DNA of 64,000 bases from Amycolatopsis endophytica (lineage in GTDB: Bacteria > Actinomycetota > Actinomycetes > Mycobacteriales > Pseudonocardiaceae). A model generated the notes under the pieces. The model ran no database searches. It was not told where the DNA came from and saw only the letters and a list, made by a program, of their open reading frames with translations. The stretch covers positions 1 through 64,000 of the forward strand of contig NZ_JACCFK010000001.1 of the NCBI RefSeq assembly GCF_013410405.1, given 5' to 3'. The number at the start of each line of letters is the position of its first letter. The first letter of the stretch is position 1. The position numbers were made by a program, and so were the translations under genes. This document shows positions 26,288 to 34,903 of the stretch, piece after piece.

Positions 26288-26597
26288 CCCGCCCGCGAGT
26301 CCCACGCTCCCGTCGACGAGTCCCCCCTTCCGGCGCGCGAGTCCTGCGCTCCCGCGCACGAGTCCGAGTTCACGTCCGCGAGGTCCACGCTCGTTGCCGC
26401 GGGTTTCCGCGCAGGCCCGCGACCCCGGGAACACTGCATCCACGCGAGTTCCACGGCGCGAGCACGAGCCCCGTCACCCGCGGCGCGGGATGCACCGCGC
26501 CGCCGCCCAGCCGGGACCATCGCCACCGAAGGCGTCGTCCCGGCCGCCCACACGGTGGTCAGCCCACCGCCGCCACAAACCCGCCGACGGCCGGTCA
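26288..26597. repeat. Intergenic region opening with a 21-bp tandem repeat
   Basis: The 310 bases between the methyltransferase and the VOC gene hold no gene that I can support. They begin with four units of exactly 21 bases whose core CGCGAGTCC or CACGAGTCC lies at 26294, 26315, 26336 and 26357, and a fifth shifted copy at 26377. Each unit ends in a CTCCCG-like stretch. The remainder is GC-rich without structure that I can see. Confidence 0.75.
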
Positions 26598-26975
26598 CTA
26601 CGGCCGAATGTCCGTCCTGAGTGGATGGTCCGGCGGGATCTCGACCAGCACGATGGACGTCCCGTCGGGGTCGGAGATGCGCGCCTCGTCCAGGCCCCAC
26701 GGCTCACGGCGGGCCTCACGATCGGGCTCGACGCCGCGTCCGGCGAGCTCGTCGAGCGTCGCGGCCAGGTCGCGGACCTGGAACCACAGTTCGACGTCCG
26801 GGCTGGTGCCCTTCTCGCCACGGCCGACGACCTCCAGGAAGCCGTGGCCGGTGAAGAACACGGTGCCGCCGGGGAACGTGCGGTAGATCGCCAGGCCGAG
26901 TGTGTCCCGGTAGAACGCCGTCGTCTTCTCGAGGTCACGGGGGTGGATCAGAACACGGCTGCTCAGCACGTCCAT
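26598..26975 (-). CDS. VOC-family (glyoxalase/bleomycin-resistance fold) protein
   Basis: This 125-residue protein has one vicinal-oxygen-chelate module pair. The first begins SSRVLIHPRDLEKTTAFYRDTLG; the second contains WFQVRDLAATLDELAGRGV and ends DPDGTSIVLVEI. Metal ligands may be His12, Glu48 or Glu57 and the Glu near the end. It could be a lyase, a dioxygenase-like enzyme or a drug-binding protein; nothing nearby decides. It has an ATG at 26975 and lies 22 bases downstream of the EamA gene on the same strand, so cotranscription is likely. Confidence 0.87.
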   Translation of the reverse strand: MDVLSSRVLIHPRDLEKTTAFYRDTLGLAIYRTFPGGTVFFTGHGFLEVVGRGEKGTSPDVELWFQVRDLAATLDELAGRGVEPDREARREPWGLDEARISDPDGTSIVLVEIPPDHPLRTDIRP

Positions 26976-26997
26976 GCCTCCTGCCTACCCCACCCCG

Positions 26998-27855
26998 TCA
27001 GGAGGCCGCAATCGCGGCGATCCCGGCCAGCACCACGGTCGAGCCGACCAGCCGCCGCACCGGGTTCGCCTCGCCGAGCACGATCCAGGCGGCGATCCCG
27101 CCCAGCACGATGCTGACCTCACGGGCCGGGGCGACCAGGCTCACCGGCGCCCGCCGCATCGCGTAGAGCACGAGCAGGTACGCCACCGGCGACAGCATGC
27201 CGACGACCAGGGTCTCCCGCCAGTGCGCCCGCCACAAAGTGGCCACCTGTCCACCGGAGCGCAGGGCCGCCGGGGCGAGCAGCAGGCTCTGCAGCACCGC
27301 GCCGGTGGCGAAATAGATCAGCGGCGGGACGGCGAGCGCGTTGACGGAATGGTCGTCCCACAGCGTGTACCCCGCGATGGTGACGCCGGTGAGCAGCCCG
27401 TAGAACACGCCCGCCCGGCGTGCTCGCCGGTCCGCCGACGGCCCGAGCCCGATCACCAGTACCCCGGCCACGACCAGGAGCGCCCCGGCGAGCCCGAGCC
27501 ACCCCGGCCGTTCACCGAGGAGGACCACCGCGGCGAGGACGGACAACAGCGGCCCGCTCCCCCGCGCCAGCGGATAGACGACGGACAGGTCACCCACGCG
27601 GTAGCCCCGCTGCAGCACGATGCCGTAGGCGACGTGGAAGACCGCGGTCAGCAATGCGGCGACCAGCCAGGTCCAGTGCGGACGCTCCCCCGACACGATC
27701 AACGCGGCGACCGCGAGGGGAGCGCAGACCACCGCGGACACCGTGTAGTAAAGGAAGACGAACCGGGCGCCGGCGTCGACCCGTTTGGCCGCGAGGTTCC
27801 ACCCGGCGTGCACGACAGCGGCGACGAGAACGAACGCCAGTGCGGTGCCGTCCAC
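26998..27855 (-). CDS. EamA-family (DMT superfamily) transporter
   Basis: This 285-residue protein has ten predicted membrane helices in two five-helix EamA repeats: residues about 1-135, ending LGLAGALLVVAGVLVIGL, and 150-285, ending LVGSTVVLAGIAAIAAS. The duplicated halves each close with a conserved LGE.P/N motif (VVLLGERPGWLG and IVLGEANPVRRLVG). Members export amino acids or small metabolites. The substrate is not predictable. It is divergent from rpsT. Confidence 0.92.
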   Translation of the reverse strand: MDGTALAFVLVAAVVHAGWNLAAKRVDAGARFVFLYYTVSAVVCAPLAVAALIVSGERPHWTWLVAALLTAVFHVAYGIVLQRGYRVGDLSVVYPLARGSGPLLSVLAAVVLLGERPGWLGLAGALLVVAGVLVIGLGPSADRRARRAGVFYGLLTGVTIAGYTLWDDHSVNALAVPPLIYFATGAVLQSLLLAPAALRSGGQVATLWRAHWRETLVVGMLSPVAYLLVLYAMRRAPVSLVAPAREVSIVLGGIAAWIVLGEANPVRRLVGSTVVLAGIAAIAAS

Positions 27856-28013
27856 GTGCCTCCGTCCCGGTCATGGCCAGTGCAAGTGTCACGGTAGTCC
27901 CCTGCTAGCCTTGACGGTCGTTGCCGCGCGGCATTCCGCCAGGGAGGAAACCCGCACGCCGGGGCCGGTACAGCGCGGCAGCGAACCCACCGATCGATTG
28001 AAGGAGCGCCCTC

Positions 28014-28274
28014 GTGGCCAACATCAAGTCCCAGATCAAGCGCATCAAGACCAACGAGAAGGCGCGCCAGCGCAACCAGTCGGTCAAGTCCTCGGTGAAG
28101 ACCGCGATCCGCAAGTTCCGCGAGGCCGCCGAGTCGGGTGACAAGACCAAGGCCGTCGAGCAGCAGCAGATCGCCGCTCGCGCCCTGGACAAGGCCGCCA
28201 GCAAGGGCGTCATCCACGCGAACCAGGCCGCGAACAAGAAGTCCGCGATGGCCAAGCGCGTCAACCAGCTCTGA
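28014..28274 (+). CDS. rpsT: 30S ribosomal protein S20
   Basis: This 86-residue, lysine-rich all-helical protein starts at a GTG at 28014, preceded by [24 protein letters not shown] and [19 protein letters not shown] C-terminal residues are diagnostic of S20, which binds 16S rRNA helices early in 30S assembly. It is Rv2412 in the syntenic block and is followed by a strong terminator. Confidence 0.98.
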   Translation: MANIKSQIKRIKTNEKARQRNQSVKSSVKTAIRKFREAAESGDKTKAVEQQQIAARALDKAASKGVIHANQAANKKSAMAKRVNQL

Positions 28275-28288
28275 GCAGGACCTCCACG

Positions 28289-28316
28289 AGGGCGGGCATC
28301 TGCGGATGCCCGCCCT
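28289..28316 (+). terminator. Intrinsic terminator after rpsT
   Basis: AGGGCGGGCATC (28289-28300) pairs with GATGCCCGCCCT (28305-28316) over a TGCG loop and is followed by TTTGT. It lies 15 bases after the rpsT stop. Confidence 0.9.
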
Positions 28317-28499
28317 TTGTGCTGTGGTGCACTATCTGCCTGTTCAGGCACCACGAAACGTGGTCTCCCGGCGCCGCGCGGCGGCGCCGTCACGCCGCGA
28401 CCGAGGCAGGTTTCATCCCTCTCGTCGGCGGTACGAGCGTTGGGTCGCCGACCGCATCAGCACCGGCTCCACCCGCGCCGGACGTTCGCCCGTGCGGGG
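28317..28499. other. Short intergenic gap between rpsT terminator and holA
   Basis: These 183 bases lie between the end of the rpsT transcript and the 3' end of holA. I see no gene, clear hairpin or repeat in them. Confidence 0.6.
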
Positions 28500-29480
28500 T
28501 CAGCGCTTGTCGCGGGCGGCGGCCAGTTCCAGGACGGCCCGTTCGAGCGCGTAGGACGGGTCCGCCGCCTGGCCCTTGACCTCACCGTTCACGCGCGCCA
28601 CTACCGCCATCGCCTCGGCGAGGCCCGCCTGTGTCCATCCCCGGGACTGTCCCTGGGCCTTGCGGATCTTCCACGGCGGCATCCCGAGCTCACCCGCCAT
28701 CTGGTTCGGGTTGCCGCGGCCGGCCGCGGACACCCGGGCGATGGTCCGCACGGCGTCGGCCAGCGCGTCGGCGATCAGGACGTGCGCCACGCCGATCTGG
28801 AGCGCCCACCGCATCGCCTCCAGCGCCGCCCCGCGTTCTCCCCCGACCGCCTTTTCCGCCACTGCGAAGCCGGTCACGTCCGCGCGGCCGCGGTGGTAGC
28901 GCCGCACCGCCTCCTCGTCGACTCGGCCGCCCGAGTCGGCCACCAGCTGCGACGCGGCCGCGGCCAGTTCCCGCAGGTCGGACCCGACCGCGTCGATCAA
29001 CGCGGCGACACCCGCCGGGTCGATCTTGCCCCCGGCCTGGCGGACCTCGTTGCGGACGAACGATTCCCGGTCGGCGGGTCTGGTGATCTTCGGGCACTCG
29101 GTGACCTGGGCTCCGGCCTTGCGCAACGCCGCCGGCAGCGCCTTGGCCGCCTTGCTGCGCCCGCCACCGGTGTGCACGACGACCAGAACGACCCCGTCGG
29201 CAGGCATCTTCGCGTAGGCCAGGACCGCGTCGGACAGGTCCTGGCCGATGTCCTGCGCCGCGTCCAGGACGATCACCCTGCCCTCGCTGAACAGCGACGG
29301 GCTGACCAGCTCCGCCAGCGCGGGCGGGGTGAGATCCGACACCCTGACCTTCGTCAGCTCAGCGGCCGGATCCTCCTTCCTGGCCTGGTCGAGCGCAGCC
29401 CGGACGGCACGCTCGACGAGCAGTTCCTCTTCGCCGAGCACGAGCTGGAGAGGAGCGGTGGTGGTTGCCGGCGCGGTCAC
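28500..29480 (-). CDS. holA: DNA polymerase III subunit delta
   Basis: This 326-residue protein starts at a GTG at 29480 (VTAPATTTAPLQLVLGEEELL). A longer frame upstream runs back into the riboswitch region and has no coding character. The N-terminal LVLGEEELLVERAVRAAL and the later ADGVVLVVVHTGGGRSKAAKALP follow the clamp-loader delta pattern. The C-terminal collar helices contain WALQIGVAHVLIADALADAV. The subunit opens the beta clamp. It corresponds to Rv2413c. Confidence 0.93.
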   Translation of the reverse strand: MTAPATTTAPLQLVLGEEELLVERAVRAALDQARKEDPAAELTKVRVSDLTPPALAELVSPSLFSEGRVIVLDAAQDIGQDLSDAVLAYAKMPADGVVLVVVHTGGGRSKAAKALPAALRKAGAQVTECPKITRPADRESFVRNEVRQAGGKIDPAGVAALIDAVGSDLRELAAAASQLVADSGGRVDEEAVRRYHRGRADVTGFAVAEKAVGGERGAALEAMRWALQIGVAHVLIADALADAVRTIARVSAAGRGNPNQMAGELGMPPWKIRKAQGQSRGWTQAGLAEAMAVVARVNGEVKGQAADPSYALERAVLELAAARDKR

Positions 29481-29618
29481 GAACCAGATACTGCCACGCG
29501 CGACCGACAGTTCCGGACCGTGATGAAACCCGGAGGGGCATGGCGTGGCCCGAGCCCGGTGCCGTATGTTGTTGACCGGGCGTTGCCGCAGCGCGGTATC
29601 CCCGACAACTGAACACCG

Positions 29619-29747
29619 CTCATCCAGAGGGGCAGAGGGAACGGCCCGACGAAGCCCCGGCAACCGGCGTCAGCCTGTCATCTCGATTCCGCGAGGTAGC
29701 TGACGACCACGGTGCCAATTCCGGCCCGCGCCAGCGGGACAGATGAG
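29619..29747 (+). promoter_or_regulatory. SAM-I riboswitch (S-box) leading into thrC
   Basis: The element shows the hallmark S-box segments in order: CAGAGGGA, then GGCAACC near 29658, and GGTGCCAATTCC at 29711-29722. Outer stem P1 forms between CTCATC (29619-29624) and GATGAG (29742-29747). The ribosome-binding site GGAAAGGA directly adjoins the 3' strand of P1, 8 bases before the thrC start. Control is therefore more likely translational than by termination. SAM binding should stabilise P1 and lower thrC expression. Confidence 0.92.
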
Positions 29748-29762
29748 GAAAGGAACCTCGCG

Positions 29763-31028
29763 ATGACTGCAGCCCTCGATTCGACCGCCACCGGCCGCAC
29801 CGTCGACCTCGGTCCGGCTGTCGAGCTGGTCTCCAAGGAAGAGGGTCACCGCCAGCCGCTGGCCCCGGAGTTCGTCTCCGCCGAGGACTTCTCGCCGCTC
29901 GAGGTCGCCTACGACTTCGGACGCGTGCGCCGCGAGGACATCGAGTCCGGCCCGCGCAACATCTGGCGCTACAAGAAGCTCCTCCCGGTGCCCTCGAACG
30001 TCGAGGAGATCCCCAACACCGAGCCGGGCTGTACCCGGCTGGTGAAGGCCGACCGGCTCGCCAAAGCTCTCGGCGTCAAGAGCCTGTGGGTCAAGGACGA
30101 CACCGGCAACCCCACGCACTCCTTCAAGGACCGCGTCGTCGCCGTCGCACTGGCCGCGGCCCGCGAGTTCGGTTTCGACACCCTCGCCTGCCCGTCCACC
30201 GGCAACCTGGCCAATGCCGTCGCCTCGGCCGCGGCCCGGGCCGGCTGGCAGTCCGTGGTGCTGATCCCGTCCTCGCTTGAGCGCGCCAAGATCCTGACCA
30301 CCGCGGTCTACGACGGCAACCTGATCGCCGTCGACGGCAACTACGACGACGTCAACCGCCTGGCCACCCAGCTGGCAGCCGAGCACGAGAGCTGGGCGTT
30401 CGTCAACGTCAACGTCCGCCCGTACTACTCGGAGGGCTCGAAGACGCTCGCCTTCGAGGTCGCCGAGCAGCTCGGCTGGCGGATCCCGGAGCAGATCGTC
30501 GTGCCGATCGCGTCGGGCTCCCAGCTGACCAAGGTGGACAAGGGCTTCCGCGAGTTCGCCAAGCTCGGCTTGGTCGAGGACACCCCGTACAAGGTGTTCG
30601 GCGCCCAGGCCGCGGGCTGCTCGCCGGTCTCCACCGCGTTCCGCAACGGCCACGATGTCGTCCAGCCGGTCAAACCGGACACCATCGCGCGCTCGCTGGC
30701 GATCGGCAATCCGGCCGACGGCCCGTACGTGCTCGACACCGTCCGCCGCACCGGCGGTGCGATCGAGGACGTCACCGACGAAGAGGTCGTCGAGGGCATC
30801 CGCCTGCTCGCCCGCACCGAGGGCATCTTCACCGAGACCGCCGGTGGTGTCACCGTGGCGACGGCGAAGAAGCTCATCGAAGCCGGCAAGATCGACCCGG
30901 ACGCCGAGACCGTCCTGCTGATCACCGGTGACGGCCTCAAGACCCTGGACGCGATCGAGAACCACGTCGGTCCGAAGGCGACGGTCGCACCGTCGGCGGC
31001 GGCCGTGCACGAAGCTCTCGGTCTCTGA
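29763..31028 (+). CDS. thrC: Threonine synthase under SAM riboswitch control
   Basis: This 421-residue PLP enzyme converts O-phosphohomoserine to threonine. The ATG at 29763 follows AAGGA. The PLP lysine is in NPTHSFKDRV (residues about 115-124), the phosphate-binding region is in CPSTGNLANAVA, and substrate residues include SGSQLTK near 255. The C-terminus is regular. It has its own S-box leader, interrupts the rpsT-holA-comEC order found in mycobacteria, and is convergent with comEC across 12 bases. Confidence 0.96.
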   Translation: MTAALDSTATGRTVDLGPAVELVSKEEGHRQPLAPEFVSAEDFSPLEVAYDFGRVRREDIESGPRNIWRYKKLLPVPSNVEEIPNTEPGCTRLVKADRLAKALGVKSLWVKDDTGNPTHSFKDRVVAVALAAAREFGFDTLACPSTGNLANAVASAAARAGWQSVVLIPSSLERAKILTTAVYDGNLIAVDGNYDDVNRLATQLAAEHESWAFVNVNVRPYYSEGSKTLAFEVAEQLGWRIPEQIVVPIASGSQLTKVDKGFREFAKLGLVEDTPYKVFGAQAAGCSPVSTAFRNGHDVVQPVKPDTIARSLAIGNPADGPYVLDTVRRTGGAIEDVTDEEVVEGIRLLARTEGIFTETAGGVTVATAKKLIEAGKIDPDAETVLLITGDGLKTLDAIENHVGPKATVAPSAAAVHEALGL

Positions 31029-31040
31029 GCATCTCCTGCC

Positions 31041-33407
31041 TCACTTTCCCCGGCGCACCACTGCGGGGCCGGCCTGGTCGGGGATCACCGCGGTGTCGCC
31101 GTCGGTGTCCGTGCGGGTGATGAGCGCGCCGTCCGCGGTCAGGGTGTCGAGTGTCGTGCGGTTCGGGTGGCCGTACCGGTTGCCCGGACCGACGCTGACC
31201 AGCGCCAGCCGCGCGGACACCGCGGCCAGGAACTGCGGGAGCGAGAACCTGCTGCCGTGGTGCGGCACCTTGAGGATCTCCGCGTGCAGATCGGCTCCCG
31301 CGGCGAGCAGGTCGGCCTGTGCCGCCAGCTCGACGTCACCGGTCAGCAGCACCGTTCCCGCCGTCGTCCGGGCACGCAGGACGACCGAACCGTTGTTGAT
31401 CTGTGTGCCGTCGTCGTTGTCCTCCTCCTCTGGCGACACGTATCTGGGGCCCAGCACCTCCAGGTTCAGTGACGGCCACTCCAGTCGCCGTCCCAGCTCC
31501 AGTTCCAGCAAGGGCACCCCGTGGCGCGCCGCGACCTGGACCGCCTGCCGCCAGGCCCAGTCCGGCTGCCGCCCCGGCCCGACGGCGATCCCGCCGACGG
31601 AGCGCCCCTCGAACACCGAGTCCAGTCCGCCGATGTGGTCGGCGTGCAGGTGGCTCAGCACCACCAGGGGCACCCGTTCCACGCCCAGCCGGTCCAGGCA
31701 CCGGTCCACCGGCCCCGGCTCGGGCCCCGTGTCCACCACGACCGCCCGCCCCGCCTCACCGGTGGACAGGACGAGACTGTCGCCCTGCCCGACGTCGCAG
31801 GCCACCACCGCCCAGCCCGGCGGCGGCCAGCCCGGGGTGACGACCTTGCCCGGCACGACCACCAGCAGGAGCCCGGCCAGGACCAGCGCCAGCAGCACTC
31901 GCAGCCGTCTTCGGCGCAGGGCCAGCACCACGGCCACCGCGACCACCAGGGCGAGCAACCCGCCCCACCACCCGGCCGGCCAGGCCAGCACCGCACCCGG
32001 CACCTCCGACGCTCGCCGCGCGACGACGATGAGCCACCCCGCCTCCGGCCCGGCCAGCCGCACGGCCAGTTCCCCGCCCGCGGGCCAGATAGCCGCCACC
32101 ACCGTGGCGAACACCCCGAACACCGTGGCCGGAGCGACGACCGGCGCGACGAGGATGTTCGCGGCGACACTGACCACGCTGAGCTGTCCGGCCATCCCCG
32201 CTACCACGGGGGCAGTCACCACGAACGCCGCCGCGGGGACGGCGAGACCCTCGGCGAATCCGGGTGGCATCCCTCGGCGCTGGAGCACTTCCGCCCAGCG
32301 CGGCGCCAGCAACACGAGCCCCGCCGTCGCGATCACCGAGAGTACGAAGCCGAAGCTGACGGCCATCGCCGGATCCCACGCCACGAGCACGCACACCGCC
32401 GCCGCGAGCGCCGGAACGACCGATCGTTGCCGTCCCAGTGCCAGGGCCAGCAGGGCGATCCCGCCCATCACCCCGGCCCGCAGGACGCTGGGCTCGCCCC
32501 CCGACAGGACCACGAACCCGGTCAGCGCCACTCCGGCCAGCCCCGCCGACAACCGTGGCCCGGCCCGCAGGAGCCGCAACAGCAACAGCACGGCGCCGCA
32601 CACGATCGCCACGTTCGAACCGCTGACCGCCATCAGGTGCGTGAGCCCGGCGTCGGTGAACTCGCGGTCGAGCCGTTCGGACAGTCCGCTCGTGTCGCCC
32701 ACGACCAGACCCGGCACCAGCCCGGCCTGCTCCTCGGGCAGGACCGCCACGCATGCCTGCCGCAGCGCGTCCCGCATCGATTCGGCGCCACGCTGCCACC
32801 ACGGGGCTCCGGTCGCGGCGACGGGCGGCCCGCGGACGTAGACCGCGGCCACGGTCAGATCGGCGTCTCGTGGCGGGGCCAGCTCGCCGCTCGCCGTGAC
32901 CTCCTGGCCCGGGAGGGCCCCGCTCCAAGTGCCGAAGGGCGCGAGCAGCACGACCCTGCCTGCCGAGGGCACCGCCTGACCGTGGGATTCGGCGTGCAGG
33001 ACCTCGGCCGTGACGACCACCGAGCGCGGACCGGCCTGCTGGTCGGCGTACCCCGCGGAGCGCACGGGTCTCGGTCGGTCGGTGACGAGCACCCGCAACG
33101 TTGCCCCGGCGCCCCGGCCCGCCAGATCCAGCAGCGGATCGTGCTCCGCTCGGCTGAGCCGGAAGCCGAGCGGGCCCGCCAGCACCAGGCCGGCCACGAG
33201 CAGCGCCAACGCCCCCGACCACCAACGCGACCGGGACGGGCGCAACCGGACGAGCAGCACCACGGCCACCAGCACCCCCGCCACTCCGAAGGCGAGTGCC
33301 ACCCACCACGACCACAGCAACCCGAGCAACGCGCCGAGCCAGAGCACCGACGCCGCGGGCACCAGGCGGAAATCGTGCCTCACCAGCGGTTCGGTTCCGG
33401 TGATCAT
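31041..33407 (-). CDS. comEC: ComEC/Rec2-family DNA-uptake channel
   Basis: This 788-residue protein has an N-terminal membrane part, a competence domain with a conserved helical block (GLVVGDTSGLSERLDREFTDAGLTHLMAVSG) and a C-terminal metallo-beta-lactamase domain with HLHADHIGG and KVPHHGS. The order matches full-length ComEC, which translocates single-stranded DNA; the lactamase-like domain is thought to degrade the other strand. Its start overlaps the comEA stop by 4 bases. It corresponds to Rv2414c; natural transformation is not proven for this group. Confidence 0.95.
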   Translation of the reverse strand: MITGTEPLVRHDFRLVPAASVLWLGALLGLLWSWWVALAFGVAGVLVAVVLLVRLRPSRSRWWSGALALLVAGLVLAGPLGFRLSRAEHDPLLDLAGRGAGATLRVLVTDRPRPVRSAGYADQQAGPRSVVVTAEVLHAESHGQAVPSAGRVVLLAPFGTWSGALPGQEVTASGELAPPRDADLTVAAVYVRGPPVAATGAPWWQRGAESMRDALRQACVAVLPEEQAGLVPGLVVGDTSGLSERLDREFTDAGLTHLMAVSGSNVAIVCGAVLLLLRLLRAGPRLSAGLAGVALTGFVVLSGGEPSVLRAGVMGGIALLALALGRQRSVVPALAAAVCVLVAWDPAMAVSFGFVLSVIATAGLVLLAPRWAEVLQRRGMPPGFAEGLAVPAAAFVVTAPVVAGMAGQLSVVSVAANILVAPVVAPATVFGVFATVVAAIWPAGGELAVRLAGPEAGWLIVVARRASEVPGAVLAWPAGWWGGLLALVVAVAVVLALRRRRLRVLLALVLAGLLLVVVPGKVVTPGWPPPGWAVVACDVGQGDSLVLSTGEAGRAVVVDTGPEPGPVDRCLDRLGVERVPLVVLSHLHADHIGGLDSVFEGRSVGGIAVGPGRQPDWAWRQAVQVAARHGVPLLELELGRRLEWPSLNLEVLGPRYVSPEEEDNDDGTQINNGSVVLRARTTAGTVLLTGDVELAAQADLLAAGADLHAEILKVPHHGSRFSLPQFLAAVSARLALVSVGPGNRYGHPNRTTLDTLTADGALITRTDTDGDTAVIPDQAGPAVVRRGK

Positions 33408-34159
33408 GAGACGCTGACCTGGTCGCGCAGCCGGGAAAGCCGTGTCTCACCGATGCCCTCGACCTCGCGCAACTGGTCGACGGAACGGAACCCGCCGTGC
33501 TCGGTGCGCCAGTCGATGATCCGCTGCGCGGTGACCTCGCCGACGCCCGGCAGCGCGTCCAGCTGCTCGGCCGTGGCCGTGTTGAGGTCGACTTGCGCGG
33601 ACGCGCCACTACTCGTCGCGGGTTGCTGGACGCCGGGCGGGGGCTGGACGCCGACGTAGATCTGCTCGCCGTCGGCAAGCTTCCGGGCGAGGTTGAGCGC
33701 CGTGACGTCAGTGCCCTCGACGGCGCCGCCTGCCGCCCGGAGCGCGTCCGCGACCCGTGCACCAGCGGGCACCGTGACGAGCCCGGGAGTGCGGACCTTG
33801 CCGACGACGCTGATGACGAGCGAACTGTCGGCGACCCGGCTCGCGGACGCGGCGACCGGCGCCGGCCGCTCCGGCGCGGCAGGCAGCACCGGGGCGCGCT
33901 CGACCTGCGGCCCTCCGCCCAGGAGCGCGATCGACGTGCCGACGAGCACGAGGACCACGACGAGCGCCAGGAGGACCGTCGTCAGGCGCCGCCGCTGCGG
34001 GCCGCGGGTGAGCGATTCGGGTACCCAGCGTTCGACCAGACGACCGACGGCACCTGGTGGTCCGGTGTCACGGTCGGCCGCGAGGGCCTGGTCGGCGAGC
34101 TTCTCGAGCCGGTGGTTGACGGGGAGGCCCGGCGATTCCGGGACTGATCGTTCGAACAC
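33404..34159 (-). CDS. comEA: ComEA-family DNA-binding protein
   Basis: This 251-residue protein has a GTG at 34159 and one membrane anchor at about residues 60-85 (LTTVLLALVVVLVLVGTSIALL). An SLBB domain (VISVVGKVRTPGLVTVPAGARVADALRAAGG) and a C-terminal helix-hairpin-helix repeat (VDLNTATAEQLDALPGVGEVTAQRII) complete the usual ComEA plan. It should hand extracellular DNA to ComEC, with which it is coupled. The upstream region holds two DnaA boxes. Confidence 0.94.
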   Translation of the reverse strand: MFERSVPESPGLPVNHRLEKLADQALAADRDTGPPGAVGRLVERWVPESLTRGPQRRRLTTVLLALVVVLVLVGTSIALLGGGPQVERAPVLPAAPERPAPVAASASRVADSSLVISVVGKVRTPGLVTVPAGARVADALRAAGGAVEGTDVTALNLARKLADGEQIYVGVQPPPGVQQPATSSGASAQVDLNTATAEQLDALPGVGEVTAQRIIDWRTEHGGFRSVDQLREVEGIGETRLSRLRDQVSVS

Positions 34160-34212
34160 GCATTCGACGCTAGGGGGCGCGATGCGGAGGGAGAAGCGGG
34201 AATCGTGGAGGC

Positions 34213-34239
34213 TGTGGACAAGTGGGGGTCTGTGGACAA
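34213..34239. promoter_or_regulatory. Two perfect DnaA boxes upstream of comEA
   Basis: TGTGGACAA, the reverse complement of the actinobacterial DnaA box TTGTCCACA, occurs at 34213-34221 and again at 34231-34239. Both are on the same strand with an 18-base period, inside a 12-base repeat CTGTGGACAAGT. They lie 54-80 bases upstream of the comEA start in a 228-base gap that shows no gene. Confidence 0.75.
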
Positions 34240-34387
34240 GTAGCGCGTTCCGCCACGGTCACCCGGGTTTCTGTCGGTGGCCTGTGGCAGGGTGGAAAGT
34301 TCTGCCTCGCTCTCGACTCGCGACCACTTCGACAGCGCATGCGGCGCCCGCGAGCGCATGGCACCGACGCGGAACCAACCGCCCGAG

Positions 34388-34840
34388 CTACGGTTCGTCG
34401 TTGCCGTCGCGCAGGGAATCGATCATGCCCCGCAGAATCCGGAACGCGTCCGACCGCTCGGTCTCGGTCATGCCGCCCAGCATTCTGACCTCCACGGACC
34501 GAACCGCCATGGACGCCTTCTCGAGCTCCCGCCGTCCGCGAGGCGTGAGCCGCGTGGGAAGAACCTTCCCGACCGGCGCCTTCGCGGGCCTGGTCACGTG
34601 CCCCTCTCGTTCCAGGGCCTGGAGCAGCACGTTCATCGACTGCCGCGTCACGAACGCGCCCCGCGCGAGCTCAGAGTTGGACAAGCCCGGCCGTTGGGCC
34701 AGCAGCTCGAGGCAGGAGTAGTGCGTCACGCTCATCCCGAGCGGCCGCAGCACCTCCTCCATCGCCAGACGGAGGGTGCTCGACGCCTCCTTGAGCAGGT
34801 AGCCCAGTGACGTCTCCAAGTCGACACCCTCTTGACTCAT
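34388..34840 (-). CDS. MarR-family regulator
   Basis: This 150-residue winged-helix protein starts at the ATG at 34840. SVTHYSCLELLAQRPGLSNSELARGAFVTRQSMNVLLQALEREGHVTR (about residues 36-83) is a standard MarR DNA-binding core, followed by the wing KVLPTRLTPRGRREL. It is divergent from a VOC gene, and the 63-base gap holds two matching palindromes. It probably represses itself and the VOC gene. The inducer is unknown. Confidence 0.93.
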   Translation of the reverse strand: MSQEGVDLETSLGYLLKEASSTLRLAMEEVLRPLGMSVTHYSCLELLAQRPGLSNSELARGAFVTRQSMNVLLQALEREGHVTRPAKAPVGKVLPTRLTPRGRRELEKASMAVRSVEVRMLGGMTETERSDAFRILRGMIDSLRDGNDEP

Positions 34841-34882
34841 GTCAGCATTCTGACATAGGTTGGTCTGTGTCAGAAAGCTGAC
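34841..34882. promoter_or_regulatory. Twin MarR operators GTCAG-N4-CTGAC
   Basis: Two palindromes of the same design lie at 34841-34854 (GTCAGCATTCTGAC) and 34869-34882 (GTCAGAAAGCTGAC), 28 bases centre to centre. The first touches the marR start codon, and the second precedes the VOC gene's ribosome-binding site. This is the expected layout for control of both divergent genes by one dimeric regulator. Confidence 0.87.
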
Positions 34883-34903
34883 ACGAAGAGAAGGAGCATC
34901 ACC

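Noticed and set aside
26294..26386. CRISPR array
   Set aside because: The 21-base units are contiguous and have no unique spacers of constant length, and no cas genes are present. The heptamer array at 41131-41172 fails for the same reason.
29481..29663. N-terminal extension of HolA into the thrC leader
   Set aside because: The extra residues have no similarity to the delta subunit and the stretch overlaps the riboswitch; GTG at 29480 fits the family start.
31521..33659. Long plus-strand open frame opposite comEC
   Set aside because: The protein is His/Arg/Gln-rich, without membrane segments or motifs, and is explained by the comEC reading frame.
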